Positions 43,860-64,000 of a stretch of 64,000 nucleotides of DNA are shown piece after piece. The DNA is taken from assembly GCA_916610825.1 (NCBI GenBank), contig OU744451.1, positions 6,927,345 through 6,991,344 of the forward strand. Direction: 5' to 3'. The stretch's first letter is position 1; each line of letters starts with the position of its first letter. The stretch comes from Haliclystus octoradiatus (Eukaryota; Cnidaria; Staurozoa; Stauromedusae; Haliclystidae). A model generated the notes under the pieces. It searched no databases, was not told where the DNA came from, and was given only the letters and a program-made list of their open reading frames with translations. Made by a program: the position numbers and the translations under genes.

Positions 43860-45620
43860 TTATGTATTTTATGTTCTGCGCATGCGTTAACATATATTAG
43901 CTGTTAATAGTATTTGGAGATATTATTCAAGACCCTATGTCCCTACTGATGCACCTTTCCATTTCAGATGTGGACTCAGAGACGTGCTATTTTCTTGGGT
44001 AACCTATATAAATATACCGTATAGTATCGATCAGAGTTGATATTATATATTTAAGTTAAATTTCAGCCAAATCTAGTTTTATAGAAATGCTTTTAAAATT
44101 ACTGAAGGATTTTTCTTAGTATTGTATTTTCCATATTTAAACTCCACAGTTGATGCTTTTGTTTATTAAATATGTTATTTGAAGAATCATTTTGCTTAAG
44201 ACAAGCAACATTCTATTATAAAAAAATGAAAATTTTGTAAAAAGTTCATTGCTAATATTGTTTCAAAAGATATAACTCGAATACTGAAATATGTGACCTA
44301 TAATAATAATAATTTAACCACCCGTGGGGGGGTACCTTCCATACTTTGGGTATACGGGGACGTTCAAATATTAAAGGGCACCTTTTTCAAAACCCTTTAA
44401 CCCTGGGGTATGCTTAGTAATAATTTTTTTTGAGGTATCCTTTTGACGTTTTTGCAAGTTTTTCATGCTTCAAAACAAATTTTGCCTGTGCAATTTTTTT
44501 TTCATTTGTCTTGACTGAATCTGCCACTTATAAAAATATATTTGGGGTATCTTTTTCATCATGTGAAAATTTTTTATGGTCATTCTGCCAAAGTTCCATT
44601 TGAACGACCTCGTCGAAGCGCAATCGAAGTAACTCCCCGGGTTAACCACCCGCACCAAGAAGTACAGGTTGTAAAACCTTAACTCTACAGTATTAATGTA
44701 ATAATAATATACAAATTTAATCATTCTACGTCATCCTATATAGAGCGACTATAATTGCCAGTATGTCTTAATTATAAAATGATGTTTGTATTAAACTTAC
44801 CTCGATCTTGAACAGGCCTAATATTTGACTTGACATTCGAACAAATTCAACAACATGTGCTTTTAACAGAAGACAATTAACAAGTCTCGAACAAATTTCA
44901 ATGAATTAACATTTGTTGCTGACCTTTATCAGGACTTTTAACAACATGACTAAATAAACAAACCGGTTAACAGCGATTCCCTATATGCTTGTAATATATG
45001 ACTTCTTCCTGTTACAATACTACTATAGTACATCTGTTAACGGGTGTAAGAATGACATGTGAATATACTATATGTGCGGTGTTATAAGAAGTTTATCACA
45101 GCATACATTGTTTTGATTTCACATACAGTGAGGAACTCCATAAAACCTTAGCGGATTAGATGCGATTGAGCTGGACTTACCAGTCTATAGTTAATAGGTG
45201 TAATATTTTCATCATTACTATTATTATCACAAATTATGCTATGTCATGATGATGTAATTTTAACCTATATTTAATATCATGACGTAGTATTCGTTGACCT
45301 TCTGTGATTCTAGAATATGCTGAATAACGATGATGTAAACATAAATCCTTAACTTTTGTATATCTAGATCTTTCTGTAATATTAGTCAGCATTTTGTAAA
45401 CCTGTATATATATGTAAGATTTGATTTTATTAAGGACTTTTCAGTTACAGCAGATTCAATGTTTCGTCTCTGACTGTATTCCTTGCGATACCACAATAGG
45501 TTTAATAATCAAAATCTGATTCGTATGTCGGCAGAAGAATTGTGGTACAAATTAGCAGTTTCGAATACTGTATAAATAAATGTCTAACTTTGAGAAGAAT
45601 GTGTAATCGATTTCAGAAGA
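43860..45620. other. Non-coding, with one interspersed repeat copy
   Basis: No gene is seen. 44315-44660 is a repeat copy: a G run, GTATACGGGGACGTTC, TTTGGGGTATC phrases, then the end phrase GTCGAAGCGCAATCGAAGT. It is shared with 48715-48990 (GTCGAAGCGCAATGGAAGTT) and with 5990-6290 in reverse. The rest is AT-rich. Confidence 0.5.
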
Positions 45621-45628
45621 GGGAGGGG

Positions 45629-46413
45629 TATGGTGGCCCATCGTTCTCATTGCATATTTCAATAAAAAACGATAGAAACAGAATTAAAATACAAAAAATT
45701 GTGGAATAAAAATGAAAATACAATAAAATAATGAAAAAAATAAATAAATAATAAAAAATAAAAAAAATATATAAAAAATAAAAAAGTATAAAATAAAATA
45801 AAAAAATAAAATAAAATAAAAAAATAAAATAAAATAAAATAAAATAAAAAAAATAAAAAAAATAAAATAAAAAAATAAAAAAATAAAATAAAAAAAAATA
45901 AAATAAAATAAAATAAAAAAAATAAAATAAAAAAAAATAGAATAAATTAAATTAAATTAAAAAAAAATAATAATAATAAAAAAAAATAAAAATAAAAAAA
46001 AATAAAAAATAAATAAATAAATAAAAATAAATAAATAAAAAAAAAATAAAATAAAAAATAATAAATAAAAAAAAAAATAACTAAAAAAAAAAAAAATAAA
46101 AAATAAAAAAAATAAAATAAAAAAAATGAAATGAAAAAAATAAAAAAACAGACATTGAAAACCGAAACACAACTTCTGTTTTCATTTCAAAATCAAAATC
46201 GGTTTTACCACTTCACAGCCCATCGTTCTCATAAGACTTCCGTTTGATTTTGAAACTGAAACTCGCATGTGTCTTGCAGCCCATTGCTCTCATAGCCTGC
46301 GGTCACGCAAGCTGCGACTGTGTGGCTGCGACCGTCGAGCTTCGTCTATTACCCTCCGTGACAATTTGTGGCAATATTAAGGAAATATGCTATGAGAACG
46401 ATGGGCCACCATA
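45629..46413 (+). mobile_element. TIR element with A-rich simple-sequence core
   Basis: Terminal inverted repeats TATGGTGGCCCATCGTTCTC... (45629-45660) and its inverse (46382-46413) match at about 31 of 32 positions. The terminal TA could be a TA target duplication. From about 45690 to 46145 the interior is almost pure A with T at 3- to 8-base intervals (AAATAAAAT-type). Two internal part-copies of the terminus (CAGCCCATCGTTCTCAT near 46216, GCAGCCCATTGCTCTCAT near 46275) follow. The long minus-strand frame over the tract is low-complexity only. Confidence 0.7.
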
Positions 46414-46419
46414 GAGGGG

Positions 46420-47500
46420 CTTGATTTTGAAATCAGCATTCAAAATTACATGTCAAGGGAAAATCTATTCTTCAGTAGAATGTGTAAATGACATCGTTCT
46501 CTGACACGTTTCATTGAAAACCGAGGGAGAATATATTTTAATACGTTTCAGACAGGGGGAGGTATTCAAGTCATCATCCAAAATTCCTCTGCCGTGAAAA
46601 CTATATATTGTACATTATACAGTCTATACGTGCAAACTTGAAACGCATGTATGCCATTATAATTATTCTGAAGCTAGAAACGACATCACTCAAATCATAT
46701 AACACCCTCCCTCTATGATTCGTAACTCCTGACGTATTGATCGCATACACCCCCAAGTTCCCAAAATGATTACGAATAAAGCTTCTATGAATAATACATT
46801 TCATAATTGTCTTTTATTTGAGCCAATCAATGGATGGCATTAATATACAACCTGTAGATTGCAATATTAATTTACATATGAATGGTTTACATTTAATATT
46901 CCTTGGCAATCTGTAACAAAATAAAGAGAAAAGCAATTAGTCACAGCATAATACTGTAAATGTTAAACAGTGCATGCAACTTTGAGATACAAATAATGCG
47001 CTACTAAAAGCTTCATAGATTTCATGCCCAATTTTATGGGATTTCAGCAAAAACTTCTTGAAAAAATCTCTTCTTAATATTAATAGATGAAATATGAGAC
47101 TCTCAACACTCTCAATATGATGATTGTATTTAAAAATGGACATGACATATTAGTCTATAATTAAAACATATCCTTAAACCCTAAGGATTAATATGGCCCT
47201 TTATATATGTATTAGCTTCGGGGAGTAGCGCACAACGACCGTTTCTCGATATACTTATGCATTGAAATTTGAGAAACCCAATTTTGGTGATATTGGAGCA
47301 ATAAAATGAAGAATGATATCAACGCTACGAACTTTGGCGATTTATTGAACCCCATGCTATTTAAATTCAACCTGATACTTTCCCATGCATCCTATAATAT
47401 TCATAATATTGAATAAATGATCTCTTTCTCATTTTATTTATATAGGAGGAAAAAACTATACGAGAAAGCATGCAACACCTCAATAATTGTGTTTTTGGGG
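46420..47500. other. No gene recognised
   Basis: AT-rich and non-coding by inspection. Open stretches near 46601-47143 show no motifs or convincing splice sites. Confidence 0.4.
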
Positions 47501-47506
47501 AATGTA

Positions 47507-47683
47507 CAGTCAAACCTGTTATAGTGGTCACCTCTATACAGCGGCCACATGTCTATAGTGGTCACTCTTGCAATGTCTAAAATAGTATTTTCTATTGAAT
47601 TGAACCTGTATATAAAGGACACCTGTTTATAGTGGTCAATTTATCTACCTCTAGTAGCTGGCTGCTATATACAGGTTTTATTG
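47507..47683 (+). mobile_element. TA-flanked MITE with TATAGTGGTCAC repeats, copy 1
   Basis: Starts CAGTCAAACCTGTTATAGTGG and ends ACAGGTTTTATTG, with TA at both ends (47505-47506 and 47684-47685). Four or more internal TCTATA(G/C)(T/C)GG(T/C)CAC phrases. It matches 48161-48358 over its length (CTCTTGCAATGTCTAAAATA is shared). Tc1/mariner-type non-autonomous element. Confidence 0.8.
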
Positions 47684-47719
47684 TACGTGGTTTAATAATG
47701 AGCCATTTCAATCACACAT

Positions 47720-47745
47720 CATCATCATCATCATCATCATCATTT
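47720..47745 (+). repeat. CAT microsatellite
   Basis: Short run of about eight perfect CAT/ATC units. Confidence 0.9.
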
Positions 47746-48003
47746 ATTCAGAAATACCTGATAAGTGCCCATAAACTGATAAGAGTATTAATAAACTTTT
47801 TCCATAGTAGATACCGTTATCTGGAGCGCGATCAATCACTACGTTAAACTGACTCAGTAGAAATTTATTTTGCTCACGCTATGTAATTAATTGATGATAG
47901 CAAATTATAATCAGAATGACAGAATCAATCATTTTAAAATTTTATTTTTTCAATAATGTGCCCTAAAAGAAATCATGATAATGGATCTTACTAAAACTTC
48001 TGC

Positions 48004-49372
48004 TTATTCAAAGTTTTCATCTTCATCAGTGATTTCTTCAATGTTTTCATCTTCAAAATTGTCAAGGAATGTGTGTGCACGATTTGATTTCACTGCTATA
48101 ATACCAAAAATAAGAAAGTTATGATAAAGATTACTCAGCACCTGGAATTTATGTTGTATACAGTCAAACCTGTTATAATGGTCACCTGTCTATAGTGGTC
48201 ACCTTTATACAATGGTCATCTGTCTATAGTGGTCACTCTTGCAATGTCTAAAATAGTATCTTTCGTTGAATCAACCCTGTACATCAAGGTCACATGCATA
48301 TAGAAGAATTTATCTATCCCTGTCGTCATGGCTGGCTTTTATATTGCAGGTTTTACGGTATGTGATGTAGTGCTGGTATATCCATCCGCTTAAACGGGCA
48401 AAAACGACCGGCGGGCTCTTCGCGCATAGGGTCAATTGCGTGTTTGTCGTTTTTATTATTTCTGTGCCCGATACAATGGTGGTGAAACTTCAAACTTGAA
48501 GCCAAGCCCAATCCATGACTGACACTGTTCATTGATTTTAAACTAAGCTTAATTCAAGTTGAGCTCGTAACGACCGCTGTTCAATGTTGCTCCTTTCAGC
48601 CGAAACAATGACATATAAAATGTATCTGCTATAGGAATTAAAGAATGAATAATCAGGTGAACGATCCGTTCTGGATCCTACAAAAGCTGAGCACAGATCC
48701 GGAATTAGGTCAATTTCCTGGGGGGGGCTTGTCATATACTTTTGGTACCAACCGTCGTGACTTTTTGGGCTAAAAATTTGATTTCGAGTTTTTAGGGTAA
48801 TATGTCATTTTTAAAAAATATTTGGGGTACCTTTATTATGACCTGAGTAGTTTTCATGGTCATTATGCGGCTATGCTAACTGTTCCATTTGGAGTAAACG
48901 ACCCCGTCGAAGCGCAATGGAAGTTACCCTATTGGGGCTAATTTGCTGGCTAACAGAATCCAAGTTAGATTCGGTCTCCATTAGCCACATTACGCATTAA
49001 CTAGCATAGCCTCGATCCATTATATAAATTGATCTCAATTTGCACACAACTTGTGAATGAATCTGTTAAATCGGCACTGACTATTTAATCTCTATCGTGT
49101 CTGTATGCACAGTATGGTATACGTAATATATCTACAATAAGTATAACGGTGTGAGCTTTACCTTTTTGATCTCCAACACATCTGCAGCTTTGATAGCATC
49201 CATTACCCCCAGTACAATCATAATGAACTGAACAGCTACCACAGCTAAATCGTCGTCGAGTGCTAGACGTACGTCGTCGTCTGCGTCTTCTGGACCACCA
49301 TGCATCCGTCGTACCAAATAATTCAAGTACAAGAATCAGTGTGAAAATCAATGCGAAGTATTTGATATTCAT
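48004..49372 (-). CDS. Secreted Arg/Trp- and Cys-rich peptide precursor, paralogue B (two coding exons)
   Basis: Minus-strand coding exons 49162-49372 and 48004-48095 flank a 1066-bp intron (GTAAAG...TATTATAG). Phases match, giving 100 residues. Exon 1 has a strong signal peptide (MNIKYFALIFTLILVLELFG, then cleavage expected near TTDA), then WWSRRRRRRR and a second Arg cluster, then six cysteines (C-x2-C-x5-C-x5-C-x3-C-x-C) ending CVGDQK. Exon 2 gives a 29-residue acidic tail with 11 Asp/Glu (NFEDENIEEITDEDE) ending FE. An acceptor (CTCCCTCAG) sits 11 bases before the ATG, as in paralogue A. Six cysteines would allow three disulfides, against two in A. Downstream on the minus strand an AATAAA lies near 47942-47948. 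A TA-flanked MITE (48161-48358) and another repeat copy lie in the intron. Secreted defence or signalling peptide is inference; the arginine run could also be a processing site. Confidence 0.78.
48161..48358 (+). mobile_element. TA-flanked MITE with TATAGTGGTCAC repeats, copy 2
   Basis: Starts CAGTCAAACCTGTTATAATGG and ends TTTTACGG, with TA on both sides (48159-48160 and 48359-48360). About 80% like 47507-47683 by eye. It lies in the intron of paralogue B, about 65 bp from its second exon. Confidence 0.8.
48715..48990 (+). repeat. Interspersed repeat copy (family of 44315-44660)
   Basis: Shares a G run, AATATTTGGGGTACC, TTTTCATGGTCATTATG, CTGTTCCATTTGGA and GTCGAAGCGCAATGGAAGTT with 44315-44660, in the same orientation. 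It is intronic in paralogue B. Confidence 0.6.
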
Positions 49373-50073
49373 GATGATATCTTCTGAGGGAGAAAATTTC
49401 ACAGTTAATCTTATGGGAGTTAGCGATTTCGAGACCTCTAGCGTGAGACCACTACCGTGGAACCTCTAACGTGGAACCTCTAACGCCTTGAGACTTCCAG
49501 GGGTTACACCAGAGGGGAAGGGGCTGAGGGGATAGCCAGCCCCCTTGTCGGGGAAGAACCTTCTAATTGTTGGGGGAAATGTTTCATATCATTTCAAGCA
49601 CTTATGCTAATATTTCTATAAATAGCTTTTTGATTTAGTTTTGAAACTTTTGATTGATTTAGTTATCCCCCTTGTCGTGGAATTCCCAGTGCCACCCTAT
49701 AAGGGACTTCCACCTTGGGACCTACTCAGTAATGTGAGACATCTACAGCAGAAATCAGATATAATAGTACATATGTTAAAAAAGAAGACTGAAGTTAAGG
49801 ATTGAATTATTATCTGAATTTACTTTTTTCTGTCAAAAATGTGTCAAAAATCATTTTCACTATTCTCTCTCACTCAACTTCAACAAGTTTATCATTTCTT
49901 TTTGAAAATAAGTGTTCTTTATTTCGATGCATAAATATGTGCCTTCAAAATTTTAAATCCTCTCATACTTAGGCGTTTAAACTTCTGAATAAAAAAATAT
50001 AGTAATAATATTATAAAAAATTGAAACTTAATATTGGCAATTGAATAGTACTCAACATAGTGAATAGAAGAGC

Positions 50074-50170
50074 TTAATTATTAAAAATGAGAAGGTCAAG
50101 AAAGACATATTCTTTGCCATTGGTTGTCAATCAAAGAATGTGCCTTTCTTGACCTTCTCATTATTAATGA
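50074..50170 (+). repeat. Long hairpin, miRNA-like or foldback
   Basis: AATGAGAAGGTCAAGAAAG...ATTCTTTG (to 50116) is followed after about 15 bases by the inverse CAAAGAATG...CTTTCTTGACCTTCTCATT (50132-50162). The stem is about 31 bp with one mismatch and one wobble, and flanking AT bases extend it. It may be a miRNA-like precursor or a tiny foldback transposon remnant. Confidence 0.75.
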
Positions 50171-51649
50171 ATAAAAATTAGCAACTTAGACTATAAATTT
50201 ATATCATCAAAACCATCAACAGTAAGACCTGACAATGCTCAGCTGCAAGACACAGCGTGCACTCAACGATTTTATACAAGTTTTCAATCGACCACCGCGA
50301 TCAAGAACATTCAAGCTTACCTTAATGATTGATGTGTTTTTTCTGTGTTGTACCTCTAAAAATTTAACTGTAAATTGGGTTCAAAATGCCAATACCTATG
50401 TATTTAAACTTCATGAAAAACAGGAAGAATTTCTGATTGGCTAGCTTCAAAATCAAACAAAACTAATCCAATAACGTGAAATTACCTATTGTATATAGAA
50501 ACCATTGGCTTTTGTCTAACTTATTTGCATCATGATAATATAGCATGCCGCTTTGCGTACAACTAGTTTAGCTGGATATCTATTACAAACAGGATGCGTT
50601 TCTACAAAGGAAAATTGCTATCATTGCGATTAACGTTTTACGTTACACTGTAATAGCGTCAATCAAATCCAAACATGATATAATTTGGATAATATAATAA
50701 TAATACCATGAACTTTTTCCCAACTTCTTTGCTATCTATCACTAACACATGCAAGGCATAATAAAAATTACAGACATGAAAAAACATCCCATTGAAAGAT
50801 GAAGATATATCTACCCAACCCATTCATGCTTGCACGGTCAAACGCTTTATACTAAACTATGCCACAGGGATCTTGAAAATGATTCGGTCTACTAGATCCA
50901 ATCCCTTTTTTTTCCTCTGCGACATTTGGGTCAAAGCATCACTTTGAAGGCATTTTTCACCAAGAAATAATTTCCAGTTCGAAAAAAAGTTACACCATAT
51001 TTGTACGTCGGGTCTACTACATATGTAAAGATAGTCTGGGGGTTTATTCCCACTTTAAGGACTTGTACAGTAGTAGATTAAAAATATCGCAGCCTCCTTA
51101 CCAGACAGCTGGTATTAGACTATCCTCTTATGGATGCAACCTCGTTTTCACGTATATAAATACCAATGCAAAAAATAAAGTAAATGAGGCGGTATCGCCC
51201 TACCAAAAGCAATTGTATCAAACCTCAATTTCTAGCAGTGGCTCTTTTCACTGAAGGCAATGATGTTAAAAGCTTTTTAATAATCACTTGAAAAAACCAC
51301 TTTGAAAATGGCGACGAGTTTGGACAAATTGAATAACTTTTCATACTCATCGAAGAAAATGTTTTCTAAGGTGGTTTGAAAGCTCCCTGTAGCCTTGCCC
51401 TGAGCTATGAAGACAGACAAGTTTGAGTTTTAAACTACATAATGTTTCTTTTTTTAACTCATACGTTACTAGAAAATACAAGCTCATAAGCAAATATAAG
51501 ATACAGACTATGTCAGGTTATAAAGTAATAACGTGTTGTTCAATGCTTTTAGAAAAGATCGTTCAGGCTCTTATCATTCGATAAGAAACTTATTTACATA
51601 TGTGGAATTGTGTATATAGTATTATAATAAATATGCTATATGAGTACCA

Positions 51650-51722
51650 ACATTGTAGCATTTACGTAGGTGTACTGTAACATTGTAGCATTTACGTAGG
51701 TGTACTGTAACATTGTAGCATT
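51650..51722 (+). repeat. 31-bp minisatellite, about 2.4 copies
   Basis: ACATTGTAGCATTTACGTAG followed by GTGTACTGTA is repeated twice, and a third copy is truncated after ACATTGTAGCATTG. Confidence 0.85.
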
Positions 51723-53350
51723 GTAGCTCTGATATACTATAAAATACGTTATTGACCAGCATGTATTACAAGCTTATATATAGGATTGAGGAAATAAACT
51801 GTTTGATGATCCTGTTTAGAAAAGTTTGCATGTAATCTGCAGAGCAGCAACGGTGTACTTTATTTTTCTTCGTACAAAATTATCGTAATCTTGTTCACAA
51901 TGTTATATTAATCAGTATGTTCATGTTGCCATTAGTAAAGTCGTTTTAACTACGAAATGATAAATCTTCAGATGACCTTGATTTTTGGAGATCATTTAGT
52001 GTATTATTTACTGATAAGAATTCTTTGATGTTTCCTTTGAATGAGTCACCTCGATTCCCTGAGGCCAGAATATGGGGGTTAGATCTTCCTTCCGCCAACC
52101 TGAATCAATAACAAAATCGATGTATAATGTGAGCGTATAGGGTCCGACAAAGTTCGTAAGCTTCGTTTGCGGGAGGCTAGGTATAAACAAACAGAAGTAA
52201 TTTGCAAAATGCTGGATCCTGGATATAAGCTAAAATCATTGTAAAAATATGTCAACATGTTTTGCTTGACTCTGGCAGTTTTATAAGATTAACTTTTATT
52301 CGGTATGGAAGTTATTTAATCAAGCTTTCCTCTTTAGCCAGTAAAAGAAAGTTGGCAAATAAGCCAACAACAAAAAATTATATCACTATGAATCTTGGAT
52401 ATACTGAATTGCTACTGAAAACCTCCTAAAAAAAAAATACTGGAATGGGATTTGGTACTGGAACCATTTGAAATTCACAAGACATTTAAATCCAGATTCT
52501 TCTCATTCTACTGAAAAATTACTGAAACGCACCTTAAAATTGGAAAACTACAGTACTGAAAAGAGCCTAATTCAGTAGCATATTCAATAGGCTTTCAGTA
52601 GGCTTTCAGATTTTCAAAATTCGTAGTGTATCGTAAAAAGAACCTTAACCTGCAACCTCTTCATAATTATCATTATACTATGCCACTAACTATTTGAATC
52701 CATGTTTTTAATATCCAATGATGTTGAAATCAGCTGGATTTTAAGAATTTGATTTGAGTTCAGTTAAGAAAAACTTAATAAGCTCTTGGGATTCTCGTGT
52801 TTGATTTTTATGTTGATTCGAATAATTAAAATATCTTTTTAAACGGTGACAAATATTTCGCCTCAGCTTATTAACTTGTAGAGAATATTCGAAAACAATC
52901 TATTTCTTCTTTGTAAATATTGACTATACTTTCAAAAGGGAAGAAGGTCATTGAAGGTAGTCAATAGCAGTTTGATAATACACGTTTATCCATGAATTGA
53001 ATACACTTAAATCAAGACATTTAACAAATTATTTTATTTTAAAGCTTATTTATGTAATTAAATCACCTATAAAATTGTCACCTACCAGTGCTTTTTGACT
53101 TTGGCATTCTCAAAAGGTTATCATCAACAAGCTAATCATAGAATGGGTTTTGCATTTGTTACCTGTGTGTAGTGGTCAACTACATTGGTCCCACAACCAG
53201 CCGTTTACACAGGTGACGAATTAATCTTTATCATTTAAGTGAGTACAGTTTAGCCAAATGGAAATTGAATTCCAAACACTGCTTGACAACGATCATTATA
53301 ATTAAGTTTTAACTAAGTTTTAACTAGGTTTTAATGTTTATAATTATAAT

Positions 53351-63458
<10,108 letters not shown>

Positions 63459-63489
63459 CTAAATGAAAATAAAAAAGTTGCGTCTACTA

Positions 63490-64000
63490 GATCAAACGTT
63501 GTGCGTTACAAGACCTGATGTAATATCGATCTGCTTGACTCGTCGCCCTACAGGCAGCTACAGGACTGTGTTTTCCTGGTCCTTTCTTGTGTCTCTCAGT
63601 ATCCCACGTGTAAAGTATCAGATAATCCCACGTTGGTATAACAAAACTCAAACACGGCACAGTAAATCCGTTCAAATAAATAAAGAGATAAACTATTGTA
63701 TATTCAAATATTAGGCTAATGTTTTACACAATCTCATCCTTGAAAATTGTGTTTGCTGGTAAAAGTTGTCACCGATGGCGATGGGATAAAACCAAGGCAT
63801 ACAACCATGTTCGCACAATGACACAATGATATATTACAGACAGAATAAATTCAAGAAACCTTATCAGAAAACCCAACTGCTGAATGATTGTGGTACACCT
63901 TCTAAACGTTTCCAATATAATATTTTCTTCTGAATTTTTTGTTGAGGTTTGACCTATGTATCAGAAAACGTTCAGTTTCCTTTTGAATTTGCTATAGCCT
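63490..64000. other. No exon recognised at the window end
   Basis: The start exon(s) of the LDLRAP1-like gene were sought here without success. 63905-63960 carries a reverse fragment of the interior of the hAT-like MITE family at 55259-55430. Confidence 0.35.

Larger units (their letters stand above)
49400..53350. other. No gene recognised between paralogue B and the PTB gene
   Basis: About 4 kb of mostly AT-rich non-coding sequence. It contains the strong hairpin at 50074-50170 and the minisatellite at 51650-51722. A phrase at 52140-52175 (GGGTCCGACAAAG...GGGAGGCTAGG) resembles the hAT-like element at 55259-55430 and may be a fragment. 53160-53215 has GTGTAGTGGTCAAC text like the MITEs at 47507 and 48161. 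I looked for a third Arg/Cys-rich paralogue here and found none. Confidence 0.4.

Noticed and set aside
45957-46172. Minus-strand Phe/Ile/Leu-rich frame resembling a membrane protein
   Set aside because: It is the translation of the A-rich tract inside the TIR element and is low complexity only.
50200-50240. Possible third acidic-tail exon (minus-strand VDGFDDINL)
   Set aside because: Only a short open piece behind a weak acceptor, with no matching signal-peptide exon upstream; chance is more likely.

Overview
The window is animal nuclear DNA, AT-rich and dense in transposons. Multi-exon genes have GT/AG introns, there are metazoan domains (an LDLRAP1/ARH-type PTB domain, a thrombospondin type 1 repeat, a PAN/apple-like module), and there are Penelope-like, BEL/Pao, chromodomain Ty3/gypsy and AP-endonuclease LINE elements. 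Together these point to an invertebrate. A tunicate or other marine deuterostome fits, but this is inference only: no rRNA, tRNA or other marker gene fixes the species. I see no prokaryotic genes or CRISPR arrays.

Host genes, all supported ones on the minus strand. (1) A small secreted cysteine-rich protein, 8253-8651. (2) Pieces of a secreted gene, a signal peptide/PAN-like exon (17432-17727), a 31-bp micro-exon (17196-17226) and a phase 1-1 thrombospondin type 1 exon (14115-14285); the first exon does not join the second cleanly. (3) Two paralogous two-exon genes, 42191-43678 and 48004-49372. Each encodes a signal peptide, a Trp/Arg-rich stretch, a short cysteine-rich segment and a strongly acidic C-terminal tail on its own exon. 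This layout recalls precursors of cationic host-defence peptides and is the most interesting host system here. (4) Eight phase-consistent exons of an LDLRAP1-like endocytic adaptor (53351-63458), with its 5' end not found.

Mobile DNA. 3960-5260 is a decayed retroelement reverse-transcriptase C-terminus. 8856-13417 is a chromodomain Ty3/gypsy element with 175-bp LTRs, a broken gag/pol junction and an in-frame deletion inside RT. 15205-16525 is a head-to-head pair of Penelope-like 3' ends. 19234-23960 is an AP-endonuclease LINE with duplicated 5' units, interrupted by two TIR elements, one of which carries tRNA-like Pol III boxes. 24660-26030 is a second decayed Penelope-like element. 32509-34740 is a long-TIR element with a hAT-like element inside it. 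36473-40436 is a BEL/Pao derivative that keeps Gag and protease but lacks RT, RNase H and integrase; its 564-bp LTRs differ at one position. Small TA-flanked and 8-bp-TSD elements are scattered throughout.

Tandem DNA. There is a 30-bp minisatellite (1150-1558), a 179-bp satellite with higher-order AAAB then AB order (27020-30460), an 88-89-bp array (54200-54920), an A-rich tract inside a TIR element (45629-46413) and two very long AAT microsatellites around a long palindrome (60431-61694), the last inside an intron of the LDLRAP1-like gene.
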